From Actinotalea subterranea (GTDB lineage: Bacteria; Actinomycetota; Actinomycetes; Actinomycetales; Cellulomonadaceae): a DNA stretch of 64,000 bases. Under the pieces are notes generated by a model. It worked only from the letters and a program-made list of their open reading frames with translations. It did not search any database and had not been told where the DNA came from. Position numbers and translations under genes: made by a program. Position 1 is the stretch's first letter. Each line of letters starts with the position of its first letter. This document shows, piece by piece, positions 18,816-27,589 of the stretch. The stretch covers positions 519,594-583,593 of the forward strand of contig NZ_VTTP01000001.1 of assembly GCF_008364845.1 (NCBI RefSeq), written 5' to 3'.

Positions 18816-21341
18816 TCAGAAGTGCAGGTGGTGGCGCCGCTCGATCCCCGCGCCCTCGACGTCGACGTCGGGCAGCAGCCGGTCGAGCCACCTGGGCAGC
18901 CACCACGCGCTGTCGCCGAGCAGGTGCATCAGCGCGGGCATGAGGAGCATCCGCACGACGAACGCGTCGACCAGCACGCCGAACGCCAGGCCGAACCCGA
19001 CCGAACGGATCATCACCGAGTCGGCGAAGACGAATCCGCCGAACACCGACACCATGATCAGCCCGGCGGCCGTGACGACCGAGCGCCCGGCGCGGAAGCC
19101 CCGCGCGACGGCGACCCGGGCCGGGGCCCCGTGCACGTAGACCTCGCGCATCCCCGTCGCGAGGAAGAGCTGGTAGTCCATGGCGAGGCCGAAGAGGATG
19201 CCCACCAGGATGATCGGCAGGAAGCTGAGGATCGGCCCGGGGTTGTCGAGGCCGATGAGCCCCGCCCCGAAGCCCTCCTGGAACACGGCTGTGATCGCCC
19301 CGTACGTCGCGAAGAGCGACAGCACGAACCCGCCGGTCGCGATGAGCGGCACGAGGATCGAGCGGAACACCAGGACGAGGATGACCAGCGAGAGGCCCAC
19401 CACGACGAGCAGGTACAGCGGCAGCACGTCGTCGAGGCTCTCGGAGATGTCGATGTTGATGGCGGCCTGACCGGCGACGCCGAGCGTGATCTCCCCGTCG
19501 ACGGGGGGCATCGTCCGCAGGGCGCGCACGAGCTCCTCGGTCGACTCGCTGTCGGGGCCCGCCTCCGGCACGACCTGGAAGGCGGCGAGCCGGCCGTCGT
19601 CGGACACGGCGACAGGTGCGACCGCACGCACGCCGTCGGTGTCGGCGAGCGCACGGGCCACGGTGAGCTGGGCGTCGACCAGGGCACCCTCGTCGAGGCC
19701 CGCGGGCAGGTCGGCGGCGACGATGAGCCGGCCGTTCGCACCCGCGCCGAACGCGTCCTGCGTGATCGCGTACGCGCGCTGGGCCAGGGAACCCTCGGGC
19801 TCCGACGAGCCGTCGGGCAGCCCGACGCGCATCGAGAGGGACGGGACGGCGAGCGCGAGGAGCACGGCGGTGCTCAGGAGGACCGTCACCACGGCCCGAC
19901 GCGTGGACATGGGCGCCGCATGGGCGACGACGTCGTCCTGCGTGGCGCTCGCAGCCCGGGCGCGACGGCTGAGGATGCGCTCGCCGACGAGGCCGAGAAG
20001 CGCGGGCGTGAGGGTCACGGCGATGAGCACCGCGATCGCGACGCAGACCGCGCCGACGGTCCCCATGAGGCCGAGGAACGGGATGCCCGTGATGTTCAGC
20101 GCGAGCAGGGCGACGACGACGGTGCTGCCCGCGAACAGGACGGCGGTGCCGGACGTGCCGTTGGCCAGACCGATCGACTCGTCGAGCTCGACACCGCGGA
20201 GCACCTGCTTGCGGTGCCGGTTGAGGATGAAGAGCGAGTAGTCCACGCCCACGGCGAGGCCGAGCATGAGGCCCAGCACCGGGGTGACGGACGCCATCTG
20301 CACGACGCCGGACAGGGACAGCGCGCCGAGCGCACCGATGCCCACGCCCGTGAGCGCCGAGACGATCGGGATCCCGGCACCCAGCACCGTGCCGAGCATC
20401 ACGAGCAGGACGACCGCGGCGACCAGCAGGCCGGCGACCTCGCCCAGCCCGACGAGCTTGGGGACGCCCTGGGCGATCTCGGAGGACGCCGCGACCTCCA
20501 CGCCGTCGACGGGCGCCGACGTGAAGTGCTCGACGACGGCCTGCTTGGACTCGTCCTGGAGCTCCATGCGCGAGTCGGTGAAGGCGACGTTGACGACGGC
20601 GGTCGCCCCGTCCTCGGAGACGACGCGCACGTCCTGCGCGAGCGTCATGAGCTCGGCGCCTTCCTCGACCCGCTCCGCGTTGGCCTCGAGCTCCTCGCGG
20701 CCGGCGTCGAGCTGGGCCTGCGCGGCCTCGAGCTGCGCACGCTGGGCGTCGAGCTCGCCCTGCTGCGCGTCGAGGGCGGCGAGCTGGGCGTCGACCTCGG
20801 CCGTGGGGAACCCGGCCGCCTCGGCCTGCTGCCGCGCGGCCTCGAGCTGCTGCCGACCGGCGTCGAGCTGGGCCTGGCCCGCCTCGACCTGGGGTGCTGC
20901 CGCGTCGAGCTGCGCCTGGCCGGCGTCGAGCTGGACCTGGCCGGCCTCGATCTGGGCGCGTCCGGCCTCGAGCTCGGCGGCCTGCGCCTCGCGGCCGGCC
21001 TCGGCCTCGAACGGGTCGACGACCTGCGCGACGTCCGGGAGGTCGGCCGCGTCGGCGACGAGGGCGCTGATCGCGGCGCGCTGGTCCTCGGTCAGCGACG
21101 AGCCGTCCTGCGTGCGGTAGACGATCGTCCCGGAGGCGCCCGCGAGCGCGGGGAGCGCGTCCTCGAGCTCGGAGACGACGTCCGACGACGGGAGGCCCGG
21201 GATGTCGAAGCTCGTCGTGAGCGTGCCGGCCCAGGCCAGGTACGCGCCTGCCGCGAGCGCGAGCACGGTGACCCACGCCCCGATGACGAGCCACGCGCGG
21301 TGCGCCGCCGCCTTGCCCAGCCGGTACAGCGCTTCCGCCAT
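18816..21341 (-). CDS. MMPL-family RND transporter with extracytoplasmic coiled coil
   Basis: An 841-aa membrane protein starting at ATG 21341 (GGGAG upstream; the frame stays open further upstream but enters the operator). It has 12 predicted membrane segments in two halves. Each half carries an extracytoplasmic loop and an MMPL/RND core: first half GLAVGVDYSLFILNRHRKQ, second half GLAMDYQLFLATGMRE. The first large loop (residues 113-235) contains at least six near-perfect 7-residue units of the type AGQAQLD, predicted to form a long helical hairpin. It is divergent from a TetR regulator across an 81-bp gap with a perfect palindrome, indicating a drug or lipid exporter under TetR repression. 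Substrate unknown. Confidence 0.9.
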   Translation of the reverse strand: MAEALYRLGKAAAHRAWLVIGAWVTVLALAAGAYLAWAGTLTTSFDIPGLPSSDVVSELEDALPALAGASGTIVYRTQDGSSLTEDQRAAISALVADAADLPDVAQVVDPFEAEAGREAQAAELEAGRAQIEAGQVQLDAGQAQLDAAAPQVEAGQAQLDAGRQQLEAARQQAEAAGFPTAEVDAQLAALDAQQGELDAQRAQLEAAQAQLDAGREELEANAERVEEGAELMTLAQDVRVVSEDGATAVVNVAFTDSRMELQDESKQAVVEHFTSAPVDGVEVAASSEIAQGVPKLVGLGEVAGLLVAAVVLLVMLGTVLGAGIPIVSALTGVGIGALGALSLSGVVQMASVTPVLGLMLGLAVGVDYSLFILNRHRKQVLRGVELDESIGLANGTSGTAVLFAGSTVVVALLALNITGIPFLGLMGTVGAVCVAIAVLIAVTLTPALLGLVGERILSRRARAASATQDDVVAHAAPMSTRRAVVTVLLSTAVLLALAVPSLSMRVGLPDGSSEPEGSLAQRAYAITQDAFGAGANGRLIVAADLPAGLDEGALVDAQLTVARALADTDGVRAVAPVAVSDDGRLAAFQVVPEAGPDSESTEELVRALRTMPPVDGEITLGVAGQAAINIDISESLDDVLPLYLLVVVGLSLVILVLVFRSILVPLIATGGFVLSLFATYGAITAVFQEGFGAGLIGLDNPGPILSFLPIILVGILFGLAMDYQLFLATGMREVYVHGAPARVAVARGFRAGRSVVTAAGLIMVSVFGGFVFADSVMIRSVGFGLAFGVLVDAFVVRMLLMPALMHLLGDSAWWLPRWLDRLLPDVDVEGAGIERRHHLHF

Positions 21342-21380
21342 GGTCACTCCCGAGCTCGTCCCGTTGCGAGGTTCAAGCAT

Positions 21381-21394
21381 ACGCAACGTTGCGT
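21381..21394. promoter_or_regulatory. 14-bp perfect palindrome, candidate TetR operator
   Basis: ACGCAACGTTGCGT lies in the 81-bp space between the divergent MMPL and TetR genes. Further GTTGCG/CGCAAC half-sites flank it (21363 and 21391). Position and symmetry fit autoregulation by the TetR and co-repression of the exporter. Confidence 0.75.
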
Positions 21395-21422
21395 TGCGCG
21401 AATCGCCCCGTACCCTGGCGCC

Positions 21423-21989
21423 ATGTCTGAGCGTCGTCGCGGAGCGGTGCGCAGCGAGTCCGCACGGCTCGCGGTGCTCGACGCGACGGCGACCCTGTTC
21501 GTCGAGCGCGGGTACGAGAACCTGACGATCGAGGGCGTCGCCGCCACGGCCGGAGTCGCGAAGCAGACCATCTACCGCTGGTGGCACTCCAAGAGCGAGC
21601 TCGTCGCCGAGTGCCTCATCGAGGGACGCCTCCTGCCCTCCGAGCTGCGCCCGCTGGACACGGGCGACATCCGGGCCGACATGACCGCCTGGCTCGACAA
21701 CCTCTTCCGGTTCGCGGACGCCCCCGGCAACAGCACGTTCATGCTCTCGCTCGTCACGGCCGCCGCGGACAACGAGGCGACGGGCCGGCTGCTCAACGAC
21801 GCCCTCGGCGCGTCGTCGCTGCTCACGGGCCGGCTCACGACGGCGGTGACCGCAGGGAACCTCCCCGCCGAGACCCCCGTCCAGGAGGTCGCGCAGGCGC
21901 TCGTGGGTGCCGTCGTCGTCCACGTCCTGCAGCGGGCGCCGGCCAGTCCCGGCAGCGCCGAGCGTCTGGTCCGCGCCGTCCTGCGCTGA
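21423..21989 (+). CDS. TetR-family regulator of the MMPL transporter
   Basis: A 188-aa protein. The N-terminal TetR helix-turn-helix is clear (VLDATATLFVERGYENLTI, then VAATAGVAKQTIYRWW), followed by a variable ligand-binding domain. ATG 21423 has no Shine-Dalgarno. TACCCT (21411-21416) ends six bases before it, fitting a leaderless mRNA with a TANNNT -10. It probably binds the 14-bp palindrome at 21381-21394 and represses itself and the divergent MMPL exporter, releasing DNA when the exporter substrate binds. It converges on the SDR gene 31 bases away. Confidence 0.9.
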   Translation: MSERRRGAVRSESARLAVLDATATLFVERGYENLTIEGVAATAGVAKQTIYRWWHSKSELVAECLIEGRLLPSELRPLDTGDIRADMTAWLDNLFRFADAPGNSTFMLSLVTAAADNEATGRLLNDALGASSLLTGRLTTAVTAGNLPAETPVQEVAQALVGAVVVHVLQRAPASPGSAERLVRAVLR

Positions 21990-22020
21990 CCGGCAGCAGT
22001 CGGGCCGCCCCGCCCTGCCG

Positions 22021-22782
22021 CTACAGGTTGAAGCCCCCGGAGACCTCGACGTCCTGGCCCGTGATCCAGCGGGCCCCGTCCGAGAGCAGGAAGGCGATGA
22101 CGCGGCCGACGTCCTCGGGCTCGCCGAGCCGACCCAGCGCCGTCTTCGCCGCGAGCGGCTCCGCGAGCTCCGGGTGAGCGCTGAACGTGTCGCCCCCGAG
22201 GCTCGTCCGCGTGGGGCCCGGCGAGACCGAGTTGACCCGGATCCTGCGCGGGGCGAGCTCCGCTGCGAGGTACCGCGTCGCCACGACCAGGCCGCCCTTC
22301 ATGGCCGCGTAGCCCGAGTACCCGGGCACGAGGCCGAGAGGCTGCGTCGCGCTGGCGCTCGTGGTGCACACGACGGCGCCGCCGTCCGCCAGCAGGGGCA
22401 GGAGCACCTGGGTGAGGAAGTAGGGCCCCTTGAGCAGCCCGCCGTAGAGTTCGTCGAAGGTGTCCGGGGTCATGTCCTCGACCAGCGCCACCCGCGAGAA
22501 GCCCCCGTTGTTGACGACGCCTGTCACGTGGGTCTCGCCCCACGTCTGGGCCACGACCCGACGGACCTCCGCGGCGAACGCGGGGAACGTCTCGGTCCGC
22601 GCGAGGTCGAGCGGGAGGGCGACAGCCGTCCCACCGAGCTCCTCGATCCGCGCGACGGTCTCGCGGACCCGGTCGGGCCGCGCGTTGTACGTGACGATCA
22701 CGCCGGAGCCGCTCCGGGCGACCTCGATCGCCGCGCTCCGCCCGATGCCCGAGCTCGCGCCCGTGACGATGGTGATGGACAT
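22021..22782 (-). CDS. SDR-family oxidoreductase of the AraC regulon
   Basis: A 253-aa classical short-chain dehydrogenase. NAD(P) binding is shown by TGASSGIG (residues 7-14). The usual NNAG reads NNGG, the catalytic Ser lies in TTSASA, and YSGYAAMKGG carries the Tyr-x-x-x-Lys pair. The C-terminal GEPEDVGRVIAFLLSDGARWITGQ is typical of the 3-oxoacyl-ACP reductase-like branch. It is divergent from the AraC regulator. A 39-bp operator upstream is shared with the monooxygenase gene at 24007, so the two enzymes are probably co-induced. Substrate unknown. Confidence 0.9.
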   Translation of the reverse strand: MSITIVTGASSGIGRSAAIEVARSGSGVIVTYNARPDRVRETVARIEELGGTAVALPLDLARTETFPAFAAEVRRVVAQTWGETHVTGVVNNGGFSRVALVEDMTPDTFDELYGGLLKGPYFLTQVLLPLLADGGAVVCTTSASATQPLGLVPGYSGYAAMKGGLVVATRYLAAELAPRRIRVNSVSPGPTRTSLGGDTFSAHPELAEPLAAKTALGRLGEPEDVGRVIAFLLSDGARWITGQDVEVSGGFNL

Positions 22783-22887
22783 GCTGGTCCTCCTCGGTCC
22801 GCGTGCGACGGCGTCGGGCCCGCGGGTCGCAGGCCCGGACGACAGCGCCGGTCGCTCCCGACCAGCACATCAGCGCAGGCCCCGACG

Positions 22888-22926
22888 CCCTAGACCGATC
22901 CGGTCGACCCGATGCCCGATCCTGCT
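22888..22926 (-). promoter_or_regulatory. 39-bp AraC-type tandem operator upstream of the SDR gene
   Basis: Read toward the SDR gene it is AGCAGGATCGGGCA, 11 unconserved bases, then GGATCGGTCTAGGG. The half-site GGATCGG is repeated at 21 bp, two helical turns, as AraC-family dimers prefer. Both 14-bp blocks and their spacing recur exactly at 23937-23975. It lies in the divergent SDR/AraC space, so it could serve activation of SDR and autoregulation of the AraC gene. Confidence 0.85.
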
Positions 22927-22979
22927 TCGCACGGCAGCCGGGGGTACCCAGGGCAGCGGCCGGGTGGTTGCATCGGCGC

Positions 22980-23888
22980 ATGGTCCTCGACGAGCTGCGT
23001 GACCTGATCACCCGCCACGCACGTGCCGGCGTCACGAGCACCCCCGAGGGCGTTCACGTGTCGCTCGTCGAGGAGGCGGGGCCGCCGGCGACGTCGACCA
23101 CGGGGACGGTCCTCGCGGTCGTCGCGCAGGGCGCCAAGCGGCTCGCCCTCGGTGACCGTGTGCTCGAGTACCGCGCGGGGCAGCACCTCGTCGCCTCGCT
23201 CGACCTCCCCGTGACCGGCCAGTTCACGGAGGCGAGCCGCGAACGTCCGGCGCTCGGGTTCGGCCTGACCCTGCGCCCGGCGGTCGTGGCCGAGCTGCTG
23301 CTCCACCCGACCGCCCGGGAGGCCGCCGTCCTGCGCCACGAGCCGACCGCTCCGCCCGGCATCGTCGTGGCCGACTCCTCCCCGGCCCTCCTCGACGCCG
23401 TCGTACGGATGCTGCGGCTCCTCGACCGCCCTCGTGACCTGCCCGTCCTCGGCCCCATGGTCGAGCGGGAGATCCTCTGGCTGCTCATGACGGGTGAGCA
23501 GGGCGCGACGGTGCGACAGCTGGGCCTGGCCGACAGCAGCCTCAACCACGTGGGCCACGCCGTCACGTGGCTGCGCGAGCACTACGCGGAGGCGGTCCGG
23601 GTGGACGACCTCGCCCAGATCGCCCGCATGAGCCCGTCCGCGCTGCACCGCAGCTTCAGGTCCGTCACGGCCATGAGCCCCATCCAGTTCCAGAAGCAGA
23701 TCCGCCTCCAGGCCGCCCGCGTCCGCCTCGTGCTCGACCCTCGCGACGTCGCGGGCGTGGCGCACGCCGTCGGCTACGAGAGCGCGTCGCAGTTCAGCCG
23801 CGAGTACCGGCGGCAGTTCGGCGCACCGCCCGCCGCCGACGCCCTCCGGCTCAGGGCGACCGCCGGCACCGCGGGAGCGCTCGGGTGA
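22980..23888 (+). CDS. AraC-family transcriptional regulator (AraC_N/cupin type)
   Basis: A 302-aa protein starting at ATG 22980. Residues 1-160 form the AraC_N sensor domain typical of regulators beside dehydrogenases (VLAVVAQGAKRLALGD, YRAGQHLVASLDLPVTG). The C-terminal 100 residues hold the paired helix-turn-helices, with VDDLAQIARMSPSALHRSFR and VGYESASQFSREYRRQFGAPP. The gene is divergent from the SDR and followed by the monooxygenase and esterase genes. The repeated 39-bp element at 22888 and 23937 is the obvious binding site. The natural inducer is unknown. Confidence 0.92.
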   Translation: MVLDELRDLITRHARAGVTSTPEGVHVSLVEEAGPPATSTTGTVLAVVAQGAKRLALGDRVLEYRAGQHLVASLDLPVTGQFTEASRERPALGFGLTLRPAVVAELLLHPTAREAAVLRHEPTAPPGIVVADSSPALLDAVVRMLRLLDRPRDLPVLGPMVEREILWLLMTGEQGATVRQLGLADSSLNHVGHAVTWLREHYAEAVRVDDLAQIARMSPSALHRSFRSVTAMSPIQFQKQIRLQAARVRLVLDPRDVAGVAHAVGYESASQFSREYRRQFGAPPAADALRLRATAGTAGALG

Positions 23889-23930
23889 CGCGCGACACGC
23901 TCGGGTGACGCGCGACCCGCTCGGGCGGCG
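23881..23930. repeat. 20-bp tandem repeat, about 2.5 copies, at the end of the AraC gene
   Basis: TCGGGTGACGCGCGACACGC (23881-23900) is followed by a copy with one change (23901-23920) and a partial third copy. The first copy contains the AraC stop codon, so slippage would only change the 3' untranslated spacer before the downstream operator. Confidence 0.8.
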
Positions 23931-23936
23931 CCCCCG

Positions 23937-23975
23937 AGCAGGATCGGGCAGTCATCGGCGGGGATCGGTCTAGGG
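23937..23975 (+). promoter_or_regulatory. 39-bp AraC-type tandem operator upstream of the monooxygenase gene
   Basis: AGCAGGATCGGGCA, 11 bases, GGATCGGTCTAGGG, with the same two blocks, spacing and orientation to its target as the SDR copy at 22888-22926. It ends 31 bases before ATG 24007, placing the activator next to the polymerase. The 11 central bases differ between copies, so conservation of the blocks is selective. Confidence 0.85.
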
Positions 23976-24006
23976 ACCTCGGCCCGGCCCGGCCCAGGGT
24001 GGAGCC

Positions 24007-24324
24007 ATGAACACGACCTACGGATTCACCTCCACCATGACCGCCAGGCCCGGCCTGGGCGACGACCTGATCGAGGCGCTGCTCAGCGGCCTCGAGCCCG
24101 GCAGCCCCGCGGCCAGCGCCCACTGCATCGTCTACCTCGTGAGCCGCTCCGCCTCGAACCCCGACGTCGTGCACGTCGCCGAGGGGTGGACCAGCGAGGA
24201 GGAGCACCACCGAGAGTTCGCCGGTCCGGCGGCGCAGGCCGTCGTCGCGCGGGTCCAGGGGCTCCTGGCCGGCGAGCCCGCAGGCACGGACCTCGTCCCG
24301 GTGGGCGGCAAAGCCCTCCTCTGA
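24007..24324 (+). CDS. antibiotic-biosynthesis-monooxygenase (ABM)-fold protein, putative quinol monooxygenase
   Basis: A 105-aa single-domain protein with GGTGGAG before ATG 24007. The dimeric alpha/beta-barrel ABM pattern is visible: N-terminal strand YGFTSTMTARPGLGDDLIEALL, central CIVYLVSRSASNPDVVHVAEGW and the helix SEEEHHREF. Members are cofactor-free monooxygenases or stress proteins such as YgiN. It is first in a likely two-gene operon with the esterase (97-bp gap) under the AraC operator at 23937-23975. Conversion of a phenolic or quinol substrate is possible but not shown by sequence. Confidence 0.8.
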   Translation: MNTTYGFTSTMTARPGLGDDLIEALLSGLEPGSPAASAHCIVYLVSRSASNPDVVHVAEGWTSEEEHHREFAGPAAQAVVARVQGLLAGEPAGTDLVPVGGKALL

Positions 24325-24421
24325 GCTCTCCCGGTCGGCCGCGTACGACGACCGGCACGGCCGACGACCGCACCGGCCCACCGACCACCCGACCTGTCAC
24401 CCCACCTGCAAGGAGCCCGCC

Positions 24422-25429
24422 ATGGACCGCCCCCGCCCCGCCGTCGACCCGGAGCTGGACGAGCGCCTCGCCGCCCTGCCCCTCGCGCCTGTGACGAGCG
24501 CCGACGCGCTGGCGCGGGTGCGCCCGTTCGCGAGCTCGCCCGTCGAGCCGCTCCTCGCCGGCCGCGACGTCCACCGCCGCGAGGAGACGGCCACCGCGGC
24601 CGACGGCACGCCCGTGCCGCTGACCGTCCTGAGCCCCGCGGACCGGACCGGCCCGGCGCCCTGCGTCTACTGGGTGCACGGCGGCGGCATGATCATGGGA
24701 GACCGCTTCTCCCAGATCGACATCCCGCTCGAGTGGCTCGACCAGCTCGGCGCCGTCGTCGTCTCGGTGGACCACCGCCTGGCGCCTGAGGCCCGTGGGA
24801 CGACCCTCGTCGAGGACTGCTACAGCGGGCTCACCTGGGTCGCCGCGCACGCCGCCGAGCTCGGGATCGACCCGGCCGCCGTGGTCGTCGCGGGCACCAG
24901 CGCAGGGGGCGGCCTCGCCGCTGGCACGACCCTCATGGCACGCGACCGCAGCGGACCGCCTATCGCCGCGCAGGTGCTGATCTGCCCGATGCTCGACCAC
25001 CGCAGCAGCACGGTCTCCAGCCACCAGTACGCCGGCGGCGGGGTGTGGCCGCGCGAGACCAACGAGTTCGCCTGGCGGTCCGTCCTCGGCGACACCCGCG
25101 ACGCCGACGTACCGGCGTACGTCTCCCCAGCCCGCGCGGGCGACCTGGCGGGCCTGCCGACGACGTACCTGGACGCGGGCACGGCCGAGGTCTTCCGCGA
25201 CGAGGTCGTCGCGTACGCGACGCGGATCTGGGCGGCCGGCGGGCAGGCCGAGCTGCACCTGTGGGCAGGAGGGGTGCACGGGTTCGACGCGCTCTTCTCG
25301 GACGCCGCACTGTCCGTCGAGGCGCGCAGGACACGGACCGGCTGGCTCGCCCGTGCACTCGGGGCGCCCGTCCCGGGGAGCGCGAGCGCGGTCGCGGTGC
25401 CGCGCGGCGCGGTCGCCGCGGCCGGGTAG
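24422..25429 (+). CDS. alpha/beta hydrolase, hormone-sensitive-lipase (HSL) family esterase
   Basis: A 335-aa cytoplasmic esterase with AAGGAG upstream of ATG 24422. HSL-family motifs are clear: oxyanion HGGGM, nucleophile elbow GTSAGG, the acid region DAGTAEVFRDE and a C-terminal His in GGVHGFD. DHRLAPE after the second strand is also characteristic. It follows the ABM monooxygenase on the same strand and probably belongs to the AraC regulon with the SDR, suggesting breakdown of a small ester or carbonyl xenobiotic. Substrate unknown. Confidence 0.9.
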   Translation: MDRPRPAVDPELDERLAALPLAPVTSADALARVRPFASSPVEPLLAGRDVHRREETATAADGTPVPLTVLSPADRTGPAPCVYWVHGGGMIMGDRFSQIDIPLEWLDQLGAVVVSVDHRLAPEARGTTLVEDCYSGLTWVAAHAAELGIDPAAVVVAGTSAGGGLAAGTTLMARDRSGPPIAAQVLICPMLDHRSSTVSSHQYAGGGVWPRETNEFAWRSVLGDTRDADVPAYVSPARAGDLAGLPTTYLDAGTAEVFRDEVVAYATRIWAAGGQAELHLWAGGVHGFDALFSDAALSVEARRTRTGWLARALGAPVPGSASAVAVPRGAVAAAG

Positions 25430-25468
25430 GTTCTCCAGCGGACGCACGGCGACGCGGGTGGGAGAACG

Positions 25469-26113
25469 ATGAGCGACGAGTGGGCGGCGCAGGCGCTGCT
25501 GTTCGACAACGACGGCGTGCTGGTCGACTCGACGCAGGCGGGCGAGGCGGCCTGGCGGGAGTGGTCCCGCAACCACGGCGTCGACCCCGAGGCCGTCCTG
25601 CTCGGTCTCCACGGCCGCCGCTCCGTCGAGACCGTCGCACGCCACCTGCCCGCGGACCAGGTCGAGGCCGCGACCGCGGAGATCGATGCGCTCGAGCTCA
25701 CGACGGCGTCACGGACCCAGCCGATCCGTGGCGCGGCCGAGCTGCTCGGCTCCATGCCCGGCGGTGCCCACGCGCTCGTCACCTCCGGCCCGCGCGCGCT
25801 CGCCGAGGCGCGCATCCTCGCCGCCGGGCTCCCCGTGCCGGCGGTCATGGTGACCTCAGAGGACGTCGAGGTCGGCAAGCCCGCGCCCGACCCGTACCTG
25901 CGTGCCGCCGAGCGCCTCGGGGTCGACATCGCCCGGTGCGCGGTGCTCGAGGACAGCCCCAACGGGATCGCCGCCGCGCACGCCGCGGGGGCCGGCGTGG
26001 TCGTCGGGGTCGGCCCCGCCGCCGTCGGTCAGGGCTGCGACGCCGTCGTCGCTGACCTCGCGGCGGTGCGCTGGGCGGACGGCGTGCTCACGGTCCTCGA
26101 CGCGCTCGCGTGA
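25469..26113 (+). CDS. HAD-superfamily (subfamily IA) sugar-phosphatase-like hydrolase
   Basis: A 214-aa protein with GGGAGAACG before ATG 25469. HAD motifs: I FDNDGVLVDS (Asp nucleophile and general acid), II LVTSGPRA, III with Lys in VGKPAPDPYLRAAERLG, IV VLEDSPNGIAAAHAAG. The small helical cap between motifs I and II and the overall similarity suggest a sugar-phosphate or glycerol-phosphate phosphatase. The 3' end overlaps the convergent MFS gene by 26 bases. It follows the esterase by 39 bases and could be read through from it. Confidence 0.88.
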   Translation: MSDEWAAQALLFDNDGVLVDSTQAGEAAWREWSRNHGVDPEAVLLGLHGRRSVETVARHLPADQVEAATAEIDALELTTASRTQPIRGAAELLGSMPGGAHALVTSGPRALAEARILAAGLPVPAVMVTSEDVEVGKPAPDPYLRAAERLGVDIARCAVLEDSPNGIAAAHAAGAGVVVGVGPAAVGQGCDAVVADLAAVRWADGVLTVLDALA

Positions 26114-27455
26114 CGCGGAGCAGGAGGACGAGCGCGGCGACCTGGGCCGCACCGACGACGACGGTGAGCCAGCCGACGGACACGTCGTACAGTGCGCCGA
26201 TCGTCACGCCGCCGACGAGGGCCGCCACGCCCTGGATCGCCGCGAAGACCCCGTAGGCGGTCGCACGCCGGTGGTGTGGGACGAGGTCCGCGACGAGCGC
26301 CTTGACCGTCGCGTCCTGCAGACCACCCGCGAGACCCCAGCAGACCGCTCCGACGAGGACCCACGCGAGGCGCGAGCTGAGCGCGAGCGGCGGGACGGCG
26401 GCCACGAGCACGGGAAGCACCAGGAGCACCGCTCCCCCGCGCCGGTCGTACGCCCACCCCGTGACGACCGCAGCCACAGCCCCCGCGGCCATCGCCCCCG
26501 CGAACACGATCGGTGCGACCGCGAGCGGGACGAGCCCGTCCTGCACCAGGTGGTAGCCGGTGATGCCGTAGCTCACGAGGCCACCCGTCGCCAGGGCGCA
26601 CGCGGCGGCGAACAGGAAGAACTCGCGAGGCAGGCCCGCACCGACCGACTGCGCCCACCAGGCACGCAGGCGCGGGGTCGCCGGGCGCAGGCCGTCGGCG
26701 TCGCCGCGCGGTCCTGCCTCGACCCGCGCGGCAGCGGGACCCGCGGACAACCCGGTCGCCGCCGGCGCCACGGGCACGTCCGGCAGCACGGGCGCCGTCG
26801 GCGTGTCAGGCAGCACGGGCGCCGCCGGCGCCACGTCGTACACGGACGGGTCGGGTACCCGTCGGCGCAGCCACGCGAGCAGCGCCATCGTCACGAGGCC
26901 CGGCACGAGGAGCACCAGGAGCGCCGGAGACATGTCGCCGGTGGCGGCCACGACGGCCGCGACCAGCAGCGGCCCGCTCATGGCCCCGACGAGGTCGAGG
27001 ACCTTGTGCACCCCGAAGCCCTTGCCCCGCCCGACGGCACCCGCGGCGTGCGCGAGGAGGGCGGACTTGGACGGGCTGCGGACGGCCTTGCCTGCCCGTT
27101 CGACGAGGATCAGCGTCGCCGCGACCGCGAGTCCGGCGCCGCCCACGAGGGGCGCGACGGCGAGCAGCGGGATGCAGAGCGCCGTGACGGCGTACCCCGC
27201 GATCGTCCAGCTCCAGTGGTTGCCGCGACGGTCGGCGAGCGGTCCGACGGCCAGTCGCAGGACGAGCGACACCGCCTCCGACGCCCCGGTGACCAGACCG
27301 ACCACGAGGGCGGAGGCGCCCAGCGCACCGAGCAGGGGCCCGTAGATCGACTTGCCGCCGTCGGCGACCATGTCGGCGGCGAGGCTCACGAGGCCCAGGC
27401 CGACGACCATGCGCCAGGGCGACAGGCCCGTGGCCGCCGTCCGACCCGTGCTCAC
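26088..27455 (-). CDS. major facilitator superfamily transporter
   Basis: A 455-aa membrane protein. The start is GTG 27455 because GGGAGGAGG lies just upstream; the frame is open further but without such a site. Two six-helix bundles are visible, with the loop 2-3 motif LAVGPLADRRGNHW and the matching second-half loop VTGWAYDRRGG. A Pro/Ala-rich central cytoplasmic loop contains a tandem VLPDTPTAP/VLPDVPVAP repeat. SLAADMVADGGKSIYGPLL at the start resembles the multidrug-efflux-like branch found beside metal or arsenic genes, but nothing here fixes the substrate. Convergent with, and overlapping, the HAD gene. Confidence 0.88.
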   Translation of the reverse strand: MSTGRTAATGLSPWRMVVGLGLVSLAADMVADGGKSIYGPLLGALGASALVVGLVTGASEAVSLVLRLAVGPLADRRGNHWSWTIAGYAVTALCIPLLAVAPLVGGAGLAVAATLILVERAGKAVRSPSKSALLAHAAGAVGRGKGFGVHKVLDLVGAMSGPLLVAAVVAATGDMSPALLVLLVPGLVTMALLAWLRRRVPDPSVYDVAPAAPVLPDTPTAPVLPDVPVAPAATGLSAGPAAARVEAGPRGDADGLRPATPRLRAWWAQSVGAGLPREFFLFAAACALATGGLVSYGITGYHLVQDGLVPLAVAPIVFAGAMAAGAVAAVVTGWAYDRRGGAVLLVLPVLVAAVPPLALSSRLAWVLVGAVCWGLAGGLQDATVKALVADLVPHHRRATAYGVFAAIQGVAALVGGVTIGALYDVSVGWLTVVVGAAQVAALVLLLRVTRARRGP

Positions 27456-27589
27456 CCGCGCCTCCTCCCACCGACGGCGCCCACCCTCGCACAGCACGCC
27501 GACAGCGTCAGCACGCTCGGCACCCCGCGGGCCGACGCACGCGCCGCCTGTCCCGGCGCGAGGCCAGCGCGCTGCGTCGTCGGGCACAC

